In this document: piece by piece, positions 14,317 to 23,065 of the stretch | Numbering within the stretch: position 1 is the first letter of the stretch | Layout: every line of letters starts with the position of its first letter | Origin: Candidatus Bathyarchaeota archaeon | Lineage (GTDB): Archaea; Thermoproteota; Bathyarchaeia; Bathyarchaeales; SOJC01 | Assembly (NCBI GenBank): GCA_020341775.1 | Contig: CP070835.1 | Coordinates: forward strand, 1,311,963 to 1,349,940 | DNA: 37,978 nt | Direction: 5' to 3' | Notes under the pieces: generated by a model | What the model was told of the DNA's origin: nothing | The model's database searches: none | What the model saw: the letters and a program-made list of their open reading frames with translations, nothing else | Position numbers and translations under genes: made by a program

Positions 14317-15504
14317 TCACTCTCTGCTATAGATGTTGACTACGCCTGTTGCACCTAACCCTCCAACGTTGTGGGTTAAGCCTATTTCTGCCCCTCCAAC
14401 CTGTCTTTTTCCTGCTTCTTCTGTTAGTTGCAGATAAACCTCATACGCTTGAGCTGTGCCCGTTGCGCCAACTGGGTGACCTTTCGATTTCAATCCTCCG
14501 CTAGTGCATGTGGCAATTTTGCCGCCAATCTGGCTCTGGCCGTCCTCTATAAACCGTCCACCTTTGCCTGGTCTGCAGAAGCCAAGGTCTTCGTAAGCCA
14601 CAATTTCTGCGATAGTGAAGCAGTCGTGCACCTCCGCCACATTGATGTCAGAAGGGTTAACGCCAGCCATATTGTATGCTTCCCTCCCAGCAAGTTTGCC
14701 AGCTTTGAGGGATGTGAAGTCTTTTCTCTCATATAATCCAATTGTGTCGCTTGCCTGTCCCGAACCAATGATGTGAACCGGTGTGTCAGTGAATTTCTTG
14801 GCAAGTTCCGGCTTGGTCAAGATCAAGCAGCTAGCCCCGTCGCTGATTAATGAGCAGTCATAAAGCTTTAAGGGCCATGCGATGACTCGTGAAGACAATG
14901 CTTTCTCTAGTGGAACTTCCTTTTGCATGTGAGCTTTAGGGTTCATTGAACCATGGTGATGATTTTTCACCGCCACAAGAGCCATCTGCTCTTCTGTGGT
15001 TCCATATTTGTGCATGTGGGCTGTTGCAACCATAGCGAATAAACCTGGAAAAGTTAGACCATTCCACTGTTCAAAAGGAAAGTCACATGCCATTGCAAGG
15101 TATTCTGTGACCTCGGCAGTGGCTCTATGAGTCATTTTTTCCACGCCACCAACCAAGGCAATGTCTGCCAGACCTGACAGAATAGCAAAAAGTCCACACC
15201 TGATGGCAGTAGCAGAAGACCCACAGGCTCCTTCAGTTCTAAAGGCCTGAGTTGGCAACAAACCTATCCAGTTTAGGGCTGTTGGCCCTGTGTGTCCTTG
15301 ATGTTCAAAAGATTCGCCCATCATGCCTATGAAGGCTGCTTTTATGTCCTCTCGAGGATTGAGGTTAGGGCACCTTTTGAAGGCTTCGCTGGCTGCTTCT
15401 ACGAAAAGTTCTCTACCGTACAGCTCTTCTCGCTTCCCAAATCTTGACATGCCTGCCGATACTATGGAAACCAGAGGTTTTCCTTTCAACTTTTCTGTCT
15501 CCAA
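14317..15504 (-). CDS. thiolase (acetyl-CoA C-acyltransferase-like), canonical active site
   Basis: 395 residues from a TTG at 15504. Thiolase of the SCP2/archaeal branch: nucleophile Cys94 in EGACGSSATA, HDCF motif (VAEVHDCFTIAE), GHPVGATGTAQ (catalytic His) near 345 and the C-terminal LTHNVGGLGATG. It should cleave or form beta-ketoacyl-CoA with CoA. An ATG at 15570 extends the frame by 22 residues, but that ATG lies upstream of the TATA box (15549-15559) and codes for non-conserved sequence, so the TTG is preferred. Translated with the DUF35 gene four bases downstream. Confidence 0.9.
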   Translation of the reverse strand: METEKLKGKPLVSIVSAGMSRFGKREELYGRELFVEAASEAFKRCPNLNPREDIKAAFIGMMGESFEHQGHTGPTALNWIGLLPTQAFRTEGACGSSATAIRCGLFAILSGLADIALVGGVEKMTHRATAEVTEYLAMACDFPFEQWNGLTFPGLFAMVATAHMHKYGTTEEQMALVAVKNHHHGSMNPKAHMQKEVPLEKALSSRVIAWPLKLYDCSLISDGASCLILTKPELAKKFTDTPVHIIGSGQASDTIGLYERKDFTSLKAGKLAGREAYNMAGVNPSDINVAEVHDCFTIAEIVAYEDLGFCRPGKGGRFIEDGQSQIGGKIATCTSGGLKSKGHPVGATGTAQAYEVYLQLTEEAGKRQVGGAEIGLTHNVGGLGATGVVNIYSRE

Positions 15505-15548
15505 TGAGTTACCATTTGACTTTGAGAGCAAATAATATGGTTCACACA

Positions 15549-15559
15549 AATATATAAAC
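15549..15559 (-). promoter_or_regulatory. TATA box of thiolase gene
   Basis: Minus-strand TTTATATATTT predicts a transcript start near 15526, between the ATG at 15570 and the TTG at 15504. This supports the TTG as the real start. Confidence 0.5.
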
Positions 15560-15713
15560 AGCTTTTGCATCGGTGTGATGAATTGTTGGCCCCATGAATT
15601 TCGTGGTTGATGTTCAAGCCTTCATGAGCAAACTTTAATGGATACATGCAAACTCGATCTGCGTGATGGTCTGCTTTCATAAGTTTCTGAACCTTTAATG
15701 GAAGTGCAAAAGA

Positions 15714-15736
15714 CTTATAGTTGTTGGATACAACTA
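15714..15736 (+). promoter_or_regulatory. TATA-like box overlapped by inverted repeat (possible operator)
   Basis: TTATAG at 15714-15719 is a candidate TATA box for the plus-strand thiolase-like cassette. Overlapping and just downstream is an inverted repeat TAGTTG-7-CAACTA (15718-15736). Its place between TATA box and transcript start suits a repressor site, for example one sensing acyl-CoA. No regulator gene is nearby. Confidence 0.4.
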
Positions 15737-15769
15737 AACTACTTCTTCCTTTAAAATGAGGTAAAAAAG

Positions 15770-16924
15770 TTGAGAGAAGTCGCTATTGTTGGCGTTGGAT
15801 CCACAGGATTCAGAGCAGTAACACCAGATGTTTCCTATAAAGAAATGATGTTTGAAGCGGCCACACGAGCCTATCAAGACGCTGGAAACATTAGTCCGCG
15901 GAAAGATATAGATGCTTTCATTTCAGTCGCAGAAGACTATTGGGAAGGCTTCAGCATATTTGATGAATTTGTGCCCGACCAATTAGGTGCTGTTTTACGC
16001 CATTTATTCACTGTTTGCGGGGATAGCATTATTGGATTGTCAACTGCTTATATGCTCATTAAAACAGGACACTTTGATGTTGTGGCTCTAGAGTCGCATG
16101 GCAAGCCATCCGACATACTCACGTTATATGATGTTGTTCAATTTGCTATGGATCCAATGCTTAACAGACCCTTGGGAGGACACCCGTTCTTCGTTGCTGG
16201 CTTGGAAATGACACGATTCCTCTACGAGACTGGCAACACCAAAGAGCAGTGTGCAATGGTCGTGTCTAAGAACAGAGGAAACGCGCTGGCCAATCCGTAT
16301 GCAGCTTACGGCGCAGATATTGATGTCGATGATGTACTCTGTTCTAACCACCAGTTCTATCCCTTGAACCAACTTGATGTCAGCCAGCCCTCTGATGGTG
16401 GCATAGTAATGATATTAGCGTCCAATGAAGTCGCTGCAGAACTCAGCGACAACCCCGTCTGGGTGAAAGGCGTTGGGTGGGCAGTTGAAACACCTTCGCT
16501 GGAAACGAGATGTTGGAGCGACGCAGTCTATGCACGAATTGCAGCGGACATGGCTTACAAAAAGGCAGGAATAGGCAATCCAAGCAGAGAGGTGGATTTC
16601 GCTGAAGTAGATGACTTGTTTTCGTATAAGGAACTTCAACATATTGAAGCCCTTAGGTTATGTAGACCTGGTGAAGCGGGATTATTGGTTGAGGAAGGCG
16701 AAACTTGGATTGGCGGCAGTATGCCTGTAAATACTTCAGGTGGAAACCTTGGAATGGGGTGGGCCCTTGAAGCGTCTGGTATGCAGCGGCTACTGGAAAC
16801 TGTACTGCAGCTGAGAGGCGAAGCAGGAAGCAGGCAGCTGTCAGATGTGGACGTGGGCGTAGCGCAATCATGGCGGGGAGTTCCAACAACCACGGGCGCA
16901 GTTGCAGTTTTGACTAATTATTAG
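15770..16924 (+). CDS. thiolase-fold protein with altered active site (keeps Cys)
   Basis: 384 residues, SCP2-thiolase branch. Alignment by eye with the canonical thiolase at 14317 keeps the nucleophile position (Cys83 in FTVCGDSIIG), but the catalytic GHP motif is SGGNLGMGWALEASG (His to Asn), HDCF is DDLF (VAEVDDLFSYKE) and the C-terminal CxG/HNVGG motif is AQSWRGV. So it cannot run the normal thiolase cycle unchanged. Start TTG at 15770 with GAGGT seven bases upstream. First gene of a four-gene cassette; the next gene begins 13 bases after its stop. Likely subunit of a hetero-oligomer with the next protein and the DUF35 proteins. Substrate unknown. Confidence 0.85.
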   Translation: MREVAIVGVGSTGFRAVTPDVSYKEMMFEAATRAYQDAGNISPRKDIDAFISVAEDYWEGFSIFDEFVPDQLGAVLRHLFTVCGDSIIGLSTAYMLIKTGHFDVVALESHGKPSDILTLYDVVQFAMDPMLNRPLGGHPFFVAGLEMTRFLYETGNTKEQCAMVVSKNRGNALANPYAAYGADIDVDDVLCSNHQFYPLNQLDVSQPSDGGIVMILASNEVAAELSDNPVWVKGVGWAVETPSLETRCWSDAVYARIAADMAYKKAGIGNPSREVDFAEVDDLFSYKELQHIEALRLCRPGEAGLLVEEGETWIGGSMPVNTSGGNLGMGWALEASGMQRLLETVLQLRGEAGSRQLSDVDVGVAQSWRGVPTTTGAVAVLTNY

Positions 16925-16936
16925 AGGTGACAAGAA

Positions 16937-18103
16937 ATGGTAGGCAAAAAAAGAGTTGCAGTTATCGGTGCAGGTATGACCTTGTTCCGGCGAAACTTGA
17001 AAGAAACAGGCAAAGAACTAGCATGGCATGCTTCTAAGATGGCTCTAGATCAAGCTGGACTTGAATTGAATGACATGCAAAGCGTGGTCATGGGAACAGC
17101 GCCAGACGCGTTTGACGGCGTCCACATGAAAGGAGAATACTTGGCCGATGGGGCAGGCGCATGGCGCAAGCCTTATTCAAGAGTGTTTGTGGGCGGCGGA
17201 ACGGGAGTCTTTGCAATTGATGCTGGCTGGTGGCATGTAGCCTCAGGTCAATTCGACACCTGCCTAGTGGTGGCAGAAGAGAAAATGTCTTCCTGCTACC
17301 CTCATCCAGCATATGCCTTCACGACGATCTTTGATCCTATTTATAGCCGACCTTTGGGTGTGACCTTAATTTGGATATTCGCCCTAGAAATGCACCGATA
17401 CATGCACAGACATGGAATAAAGAAAGAAGAGATTGCGTTAGTTTCGGTGAAGAATAAACGCAATGCTTTAGATCACCCTTGTGCACAGCTAGGGGCAAAC
17501 ATCACTGTAGAAGACGTGCTTAACTCTGAAATCATGTGTTGGCCCGTACAGAGACTCGACATTAGCCCCACCAGCGATGGTGCAGCAGCACTTGTGCTTG
17601 CCTCAGAAGATGTGGCCAAGAAACTCACAGATAATCCTGTTTGGATAGATGGAACCGGCTGGTGTATTGATACGACTTTTTGGACAAACCGAGACCTCTA
17701 CTACCCTAGATACGTGCAATGTGCGGCACAGATGGCTTATAAAATGGCGGGCATCAAAAATCCGCCTAAAGAAATTGACGTGGCCGAAGTTTATGACCCG
17801 TTTGACTACAAAGAATTGCATCATATGGAAGGATTGATGCTTGCCCGAAAAGGACAGGCACCTAAACTGACAGCGGATGGAGTCACACAAAGAGACGGGG
17901 ATCTACCAATAAACCCATCAGGCGGTTTGCTAGGCGTTGGCAATCCCATCGCAGCAGCCGGTTTGATGAAGTGCTGTGAAATCTTTTGGCAACTTAGAGG
18001 CGAAGCTGGCAAAAGACAAGTCAAAGGCGACCCAAGAACCGGCTTAGCACAGGCTTGGGGTGACCTGATGCAGTATGGATCCGTCGTAATCATGAGGAGT
18101 TGA
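16937..18103 (+). CDS. thiolase-fold protein lacking the nucleophile Cys (aldolase-like?)
   Basis: 388 residues, paralogous to the preceding gene. At the nucleophile position it has Gly (RVFVGGGTGVFAID, near Gly87); the GHP motif is SGGLLGVGNPIAAAG (His to Leu); HDCF is YDPF (VAEVYDPFDYKE), placing a Tyr where thiolases have His; the C-terminal motif is AQAWGDL. In family knowledge, thiolase-fold proteins without Cys that pair with DUF35 include the steroid side-chain retro-aldolases (Ltp2 type), which use Tyr residues, and subunits such as those of benzoylsuccinyl-CoA thiolase. Either an aldolase or a non-catalytic partner is possible. ATG at 16937 with GAGGTGA upstream. The DUF35 gene starts six bases after the stop. 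Confidence 0.85.
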   Translation: MVGKKRVAVIGAGMTLFRRNLKETGKELAWHASKMALDQAGLELNDMQSVVMGTAPDAFDGVHMKGEYLADGAGAWRKPYSRVFVGGGTGVFAIDAGWWHVASGQFDTCLVVAEEKMSSCYPHPAYAFTTIFDPIYSRPLGVTLIWIFALEMHRYMHRHGIKKEEIALVSVKNKRNALDHPCAQLGANITVEDVLNSEIMCWPVQRLDISPTSDGAAALVLASEDVAKKLTDNPVWIDGTGWCIDTTFWTNRDLYYPRYVQCAAQMAYKMAGIKNPPKEIDVAEVYDPFDYKELHHMEGLMLARKGQAPKLTADGVTQRDGDLPINPSGGLLGVGNPIAAAGLMKCCEIFWQLRGEAGKRQVKGDPRTGLAQAWGDLMQYGSVVIMRS

Positions 18104-18108
18104 GCAAC

Positions 18109-18627
18109 ATGAGTGAGAAAATTAAGCGTTTTCCTGGTGAGGAGTTGAAGGGTGCCGACATCAGAGTGGGCAAAGTCCCAACTATAAGGTTTCGCCCTAG
18201 AGTTAGGTATCTGTGGAGTGCAGGCGTTGCGATGAGTCGATTCATCGAAGGATTGAAGGAGGGCAAAATCGTCGCATCTACATGTGAAAAATGCGGCAGA
18301 ATTATGGTTCCACCGAGAGCCTTTTGCGAAGAATGCTTCAAACCTGTCGATGGATACACTCCAGTGAAAGACACCGGCACAATCAATACATGGTCCGTTT
18401 CCTACGTGGCTGGCGACGCAAGTCGAATTAAAGAGCCCATACTTGTCGCTGTCATTGACATGGATGGAGCCTCTACAGGAATGGGCTTGCTGCACTTATT
18501 AGGCGAAATCGACGACTGGAAGCAAATAAAATTTGGCATGCGTGTCAAAGCTGTCTGGAAGCCCCCTGAAGAACGCACAGGCAATATCACAGACATCAGA
18601 TATTTCAAACCAGTCAAGGAGGTTTAA
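18109..18627 (+). CDS. DUF35 Zn-ribbon/OB-fold protein (long form)
   Basis: 172 residues. A 60-residue N-terminal extension not found in the 13902 protein precedes the Zn-ribbon (STCEKCGRIMVPPRAFCEECF, four Cys) and the OB-fold ending DIRYFKPV. The extension (VPTIRFRPRVRYLWSAGVAMSRF, in part) may contact the thiolase-fold partner. ATG at 18109 has GAGGAGT nine bases upstream; a TTG at 18100 is less likely. Part of the 15770-19104 cassette; three bases separate it from the next DUF35 gene. Confidence 0.9.
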   Translation: MSEKIKRFPGEELKGADIRVGKVPTIRFRPRVRYLWSAGVAMSRFIEGLKEGKIVASTCEKCGRIMVPPRAFCEECFKPVDGYTPVKDTGTINTWSVSYVAGDASRIKEPILVAVIDMDGASTGMGLLHLLGEIDDWKQIKFGMRVKAVWKPPEERTGNITDIRYFKPVKEV

Positions 18628-18630
18628 GGC

Positions 18631-19104
18631 GTGGCAACAGAAAAAATAACTGACATTAGACACATGCTTCATTGGCCTGGGCACATGGAAACAGACTACA
18701 TATACACTCAGGGAATTGCGGGCGAGAAATTTTTCAGCGAGATCAAAGAAAATGAAAAAATTTATGGAGGACGATGCAACCATTGCGGACAAGTCTTTGT
18801 TCCTCCAAGACTTTATTGCGAGCGATGCTTTAGGAAAATCGCTGAATGGCGCAATCTGGGCTCAAAGGGCGTGGTCTACACTTTCACTGTGGTTTATATT
18901 GACATTGATGGAGCTAAGTTAGATGAACCCATCATGTACGCTTTAATAACATTTGATGGCGCAGAGGGCGGACTAATCCACAGACTTGGCGAGATAAAGC
19001 CACACGAGGTCCAGATTGGCATGCCCGTGGAAGCTGTGTTCCGGCCACAAGCTGAAAGAACCGGAAGCATAAACGACATCAGATATTTCAAACCACAGTC
19101 CTAA
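18631..19104 (+). CDS. DUF35 Zn-ribbon/OB-fold protein (second copy)
   Basis: 157 residues, paralogue of the preceding protein (both end in an INDIRYFKP / ITDIRYFKP motif and share ERTG). Zn-ribbon GRCNHCGQVFVPPRLYCERCF keeps all four Cys. N-terminal 45 residues again form an extension (IRHMLHWPGHMETDYIYTQG). GTG start at 18631 with AAGGAGG at 18616-18622. Two different thiolase-fold proteins followed by two different DUF35 proteins suggests two matched pairs in one complex. Last gene of the cassette. Confidence 0.9.
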   Translation: MATEKITDIRHMLHWPGHMETDYIYTQGIAGEKFFSEIKENEKIYGGRCNHCGQVFVPPRLYCERCFRKIAEWRNLGSKGVVYTFTVVYIDIDGAKLDEPIMYALITFDGAEGGLIHRLGEIKPHEVQIGMPVEAVFRPQAERTGSINDIRYFKPQS

Positions 19105-19473
19105 ACACCTGCAACTCGCTCCTTCATTCTTCAAACTACAATACTGAGCGCAACATTCAAATGCGCGTGCTCCACCACGCGGGCACTTCAAATTAAATAG
19201 CGTAGCCTCGTCTCCAACTCTGCTCAGAGTCCTTCAATGGATAGAGAAAGCTACCAGCATGTGCCCGTGACTCTCAACTCATTCAACAAATCAGCTCGGA
19301 TAATCCGCGTTATTTGAAGATCATGAACTCTTTTTGTCATCTTCGAGTCGCTGTTCTGTTCGTTGAGCGCCATGTGCGAGGATGCTGACTTCACCGTCGA
19401 AAAACCCTCTAGGAGGTCAGGTATAGAGAGCTTTTATAGGAAAAAAGGTATGACCTATAAAAAGGTGAGAGTT
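19105..19473. other. intergenic region with GC hairpin and DUF47 promoter
   Basis: About 370 bases. CGCGTG-CTCCAC-CACGCG (19164-19181) forms a 6-bp GC stem with 6-base loop 60 bases after the cassette stop and may serve as a terminator or belong to the recurring GC tracts. CTTTTATAGG at 19431-19440 is a TATA box that predicts a transcript start near 19461, only about 12 bases before the ATG at 19474. An open frame extends the DUF47 gene upstream to 19363, but that part lies before the promoter and is not family-like. Confidence 0.45.
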
Positions 19474-20133
19474 ATGGAAAGATGGTTTGCTAGGCGACGG
19501 AAATCAAAGGTTCTAGAGCTTGCAGACAGGCAAATGATCCTGGCTACAGATACTGTAGCTGATCTACAGAAAGCTGTAGCGGCTGCTGTAGAAGGAAAGA
19601 AGAAAGAGGCAGCGAATCATATTGGGCACTTGTCTAAGATTGAACATGAAATAGATGAATTGCGAAGGAGCATTTTTGAAGAGCTAACTAAAGATACGAT
19701 GCCGCCTCAAGACAGAGAAGACATTATGCATCTTGTCAAAAGGCTAGATGAGATGGCGGACCACGTCAAAGATGCAGCGAGAGCTCTCGACCTAATGCTC
19801 AAAACGCAGATTATAAATGTTTTTTGGGACCCGCTTTCCTTTGTGGCAACCAAATTGGTGGAAATCACGAAGATTCTAAGGAAAGCCATCGAGGCGCTAG
19901 GCACGAATCCTTTAAAGGCAAAAAAACTTGCGATTACAATTGACAAAATAGAAGGGGAAATCGACGAGAAATACCAGCATGTAAAGGAGCTCCTTCTGAA
20001 GTATTCAGATGACATGAGTATGGCAACAGTTCTTTTCCTTCGTGACTTTGCAGAAGAAATGGAACATGTAGCGGATGCATGTGACGACACTGCAGATTAT
20101 GTGAGAATTTTGGCAGCTACGAGAGAGTTCTAA
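19474..20133 (+). CDS. PhoU-like protein, DUF47 family
   Basis: 219 residues from ATG 19474 (MERWFARRRKSK), with GGTGA five bases upstream. All-helical DUF47/TIGR00153 protein of the PhoU superfamily, with two three-helix bundles and the metal-binding-type motifs E-x2-ID-x2-R (HEIDELRRSIFEEL) and DxxD (RLDEMADHVKDAAR; AEEMEHVADACDDTADYVR). DUF47 proteins usually accompany phosphate transporters and are thought to regulate them. Here it precedes an ABC importer by 35 bases, which links the importer to phosphate or a similar oxyanion. Length is normal for the family. Confidence 0.88.
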   Translation: MERWFARRRKSKVLELADRQMILATDTVADLQKAVAAAVEGKKKEAANHIGHLSKIEHEIDELRRSIFEELTKDTMPPQDREDIMHLVKRLDEMADHVKDAARALDLMLKTQIINVFWDPLSFVATKLVEITKILRKAIEALGTNPLKAKKLAITIDKIEGEIDEKYQHVKELLLKYSDDMSMATVLFLRDFAEEMEHVADACDDTADYVRILAATREF

Positions 20134-20168
20134 GAACGGAGAAAAAACGTTTTCACAAGGGCGGTGTA

Positions 20169-21305
20169 GTGTTGAAAGGACAAAGAAAGGGAAAGAGACG
20201 AATAAGACTGTTTCCAAAACGGGGGTACATTCTATTCTTGGTCGGCATCTTGGTCGGCTTCCTTATATTTGCTCTTATCTCAGCAATCTTTGAAGGAGTA
20301 GGTGTAAGAGCAATCGAGTTTCTTTACACCAGTGAAAAACAGAGCTGGCTAGAAGAAGTCACGCCGATATTCGAGCATTGGTACTTCACTGAATATGGTG
20401 AAAGGATTTCTATAAAACTTACAGTAACTGGAACACATGACAGTGTCGTTCAGATTCTTTGGGGCAACGTCAAGCCAGTTGCATGGAGTCCGGCCTCAAG
20501 CATTTGGATACCTTACTTGAACCTGATGTGGGAAAAATTGGGCAACCAGGAAAAAATCGCCCCAGATATCTGGAATAGGACCGTCTTATCACCTCTGGTA
20601 ATTGCGGGATGGCGGTCTCTTATCGAAGACCACAGCATAGCTAGCTTTAACGATCTATTCGATTTGGCAAGAATTCATGACTTTAAATATGGACATCCAG
20701 ATCCCCGCGACAGCAATGGAGGCACAATGGCGGTTGCGCTTGAATTTGCCGAAGCAGCCCAAAAGCTACCAGAAAACCTTACTATTGACGATTTCAAAGA
20801 CGAATCGATTTTAGAACTTGTCAGTCTTCTAGAATCAAAAGCCGTGTATTATGGAAGAAGCACAGGGTTTTTTGGGAGATGGGCTGCTGAAAATGGTCCC
20901 TCTTCTATCAGTTTTTTTAGCGTCTATGAAAATGTAGTTTTAGACAATTCTCTAAAGGCTGAAAAGAAGTGGGGACAAGCTTTGGTTGCCATATATCCAG
21001 AGAATGGCACCCTTTTCACGGATCACCCGTTTGTCATCCTTGATGCACCTTGGGTAGAATCTTGGCAGAAAGAGGTTGCCCAGCAGTATCTTTCATTCTT
21101 GTTGAGTAATGACAACCAGTTGAAAGCGCAGCAATATGGTTTCAGACCAGCAAATCCAAATGTGTTTCTCAATACAACCATTTTTAATGAATCCAATGGA
21201 GTTCGTGCAAACATCACCGATGTCCAGAGACTGAACCCGCTCGAGGGGGAAGCTTTGGAAGCTCTTTTCACCGTTTGGATTAAAGTCAAGAATCAAGGGA
21301 TCTGA
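20169..21305 (+). CDS. ABC importer substrate-binding protein, membrane-anchored
   Basis: 378 residues. A basic N-terminus and one uncleaved-looking membrane helix (about 19-42, LFLVGILVGFLIFALIS) anchor the protein outside the membrane. The rest is a periplasmic-binding-protein fold of the SBP_bac_11 kind: FLYTSEKQSWLEEVTPIFE near the start and VAWSPASSIWIPYLN at 104-118, a motif found in a group of uncharacterised solute-binding proteins. Three NxT/NxS sites near the C-terminus could be glycosylated. The ligand is unknown; the DUF47 neighbour suggests phosphate or another oxyanion. GTG start at 20169; overlaps the permease gene by one base (TGATG). Confidence 0.85.
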   Translation: MLKGQRKGKRRIRLFPKRGYILFLVGILVGFLIFALISAIFEGVGVRAIEFLYTSEKQSWLEEVTPIFEHWYFTEYGERISIKLTVTGTHDSVVQILWGNVKPVAWSPASSIWIPYLNLMWEKLGNQEKIAPDIWNRTVLSPLVIAGWRSLIEDHSIASFNDLFDLARIHDFKYGHPDPRDSNGGTMAVALEFAEAAQKLPENLTIDDFKDESILELVSLLESKAVYYGRSTGFFGRWAAENGPSSISFFSVYENVVLDNSLKAEKKWGQALVAIYPENGTLFTDHPFVILDAPWVESWQKEVAQQYLSFLLSNDNQLKAQQYGFRPANPNVFLNTTIFNESNGVRANITDVQRLNPLEGEALEALFTVWIKVKNQGI

Positions 21306-23026
21306 TGGCGCATGGAGCGTATTTACACGATTTGAGATTTTGGAAAAATCGAAGATTTATTACTTCAACTTTTATATTTGCAGTCGTAGCGAGCCTCTGT
21401 GTTTTTGTTCTTTTGCCGACTTTTTACCTGATCTCCTTTACACTCACTAGGTGGACCGAAGTTTACGCAGATGTTTTTGCCAATCCCCTTATTGGAGACG
21501 AAAATTGGATGCAAATTTTGAGATATTTAAGCTTCTCTTTAAGACTCTCGATTGTGGCAGTAGCTTTGGACTTCCTTTTTGGCATCCCACTTGCATATTT
21601 TTTGGCTCGTAAGCAGTTTCTGGGGAAGTCTTTATTGGAGGATATTATCACATTGTCGCTTGTGATTCCAACTTCTGGTTTTGGCGTGGCTACTTTGCTA
21701 ACCTGGACCGGAGTTTCGGGTTTGGGAGTTCTTCTAGGAAGAGGGGTCGTTGAAGCATCATATGTGGTACCAATTGTCAATGTTCCTTTCTTGATGTTGC
21801 TAGTTCATGTCGCATTGACCTTTCCCTATGTAGTCCGTACACTTCAAGGGAAGCTTGAAAATCTCGAACCAATATTTGCGCAGGCCTCACGAACTTTGGG
21901 TGCATCAGCGTTTACAACGTTCAGAAAGATCATTTTTCCACTTTCTATCCCAGCGCTTTTTTCTGGTGGAGTGCTGGCCTTTGCAAGATCATTAGGTGAA
22001 ACAGGCGCCACCATGGTTGTGGCTAGCATTCACACCACTGCTCCCATGGCAATTGTCCGATGGGTGTCTGAGTTTAAACTAGCAACGGCATCTTTTCTAG
22101 GATTTCTTCTGATTATTTTTGCCACTATTGCTATTCTCCTTGTTGACGTTTTTGTTCAAAGAATAGGTGCCTTTAAAACGCCAAAATCCAATACATTAGC
22201 TAGGATTGGGCATCAAGTATTAAGAACAGAGAAGGTGCTTTCGGGAAAGCTGAGATGGTTAAAGGACATTGCTAGCTTGGCTGCAGTTTTGACAATCGTG
22301 ATTTTGCCTATCATTGTAGTGCTGACATCTGTAGGAGCTTATTGGTCTCTGGATCCTGATACAGGCAAGTATCAGGGAAGTGTGCTCTACCAACTTTTTG
22401 GTCCGCCCAACTACTTCAGCTCTCTAATGAGTGCTACTCTCACGTCTGTCTTGGTCGCAGTCATCTCTACTTACATAGCAGCTTGTATTGCAATACCTTC
22501 AGTGTACTTGATTAAGCGTTATCGGGCTGGCGGAACTCTTCGTCACTTGTTGAGAATTCCCTTGATCGTTCCATCATCAGCTTTGGGATTGTCAGTGCTG
22601 CTCCTATGGGGGCCGAGTGGTTTGAATTTAGCTACACCTGGCATTTGGCTGATAGTCCTAACACATATCGTATTCTCTGTTCCAGTAGTCATGGAGCCTA
22701 CAATCGCAGTCTACGAAGGTTCAGGTATTTCTATGTATGAAGGCGTAGCTCGCACTTTAGGCGCGACGCCCTACGATGCAGTTGAAACAATCTCGATTCC
22801 TATGCTAAAGCGAGGGATCCTTGCGGGAGTAATTCTATCATTTACGCGGTCCTTAGGCGAAACGGGGGCGACCTTTTTAGTTATGGGAAGTGATGTTACT
22901 GTTCCTCCACTAGTTGTCAACATGGTAGAGTCGTTGGCTATACCTGCCGCGCTCTTCGCATCCGCTTATCTTATTGCATTATCATTAATACTCCTCCTAC
23001 TTTTCAGGATTGTTGTGAGAAAATGA
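21305..23026 (+). CDS. ABC importer permease, two fused transport domains
   Basis: 573 residues with about 12 membrane helices in two halves. Each half has a binding-protein-dependent transport domain with an EAA coupling loop: ASRTLGASAFTTFRKIIFPL then ARSLGETGATMVV (about 194-236), and VARTLGATPYDAVETISIPM then TRSLGETGATFLV (about 480-525). The two EAA loops match each other closely, indicating fusion or duplication of one ancestral subunit. Double permeases are known in iron(III), thiamine and some anion systems; the RSLGETGAT sequence is closest to molybdate/sulfate/phosphate-type permeases. Forms the channel for the binding protein upstream and the ATPase 39 bases downstream. Confidence 0.92.
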   Translation: MAHGAYLHDLRFWKNRRFITSTFIFAVVASLCVFVLLPTFYLISFTLTRWTEVYADVFANPLIGDENWMQILRYLSFSLRLSIVAVALDFLFGIPLAYFLARKQFLGKSLLEDIITLSLVIPTSGFGVATLLTWTGVSGLGVLLGRGVVEASYVVPIVNVPFLMLLVHVALTFPYVVRTLQGKLENLEPIFAQASRTLGASAFTTFRKIIFPLSIPALFSGGVLAFARSLGETGATMVVASIHTTAPMAIVRWVSEFKLATASFLGFLLIIFATIAILLVDVFVQRIGAFKTPKSNTLARIGHQVLRTEKVLSGKLRWLKDIASLAAVLTIVILPIIVVLTSVGAYWSLDPDTGKYQGSVLYQLFGPPNYFSSLMSATLTSVLVAVISTYIAACIAIPSVYLIKRYRAGGTLRHLLRIPLIVPSSALGLSVLLLWGPSGLNLATPGIWLIVLTHIVFSVPVVMEPTIAVYEGSGISMYEGVARTLGATPYDAVETISIPMLKRGILAGVILSFTRSLGETGATFLVMGSDVTVPPLVVNMVESLAIPAALFASAYLIALSLILLLLFRIVVRK

Positions 23027-23065
23027 GATTAATACGAAATACTAGTCTAGATCCTAACGACCTGG

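Noticed and set aside
15505-15570. 22-residue N-terminal extension of the canonical thiolase from an upstream ATG
   Set aside because: The ATG is upstream of the TATA box and the added residues are not thiolase-like.
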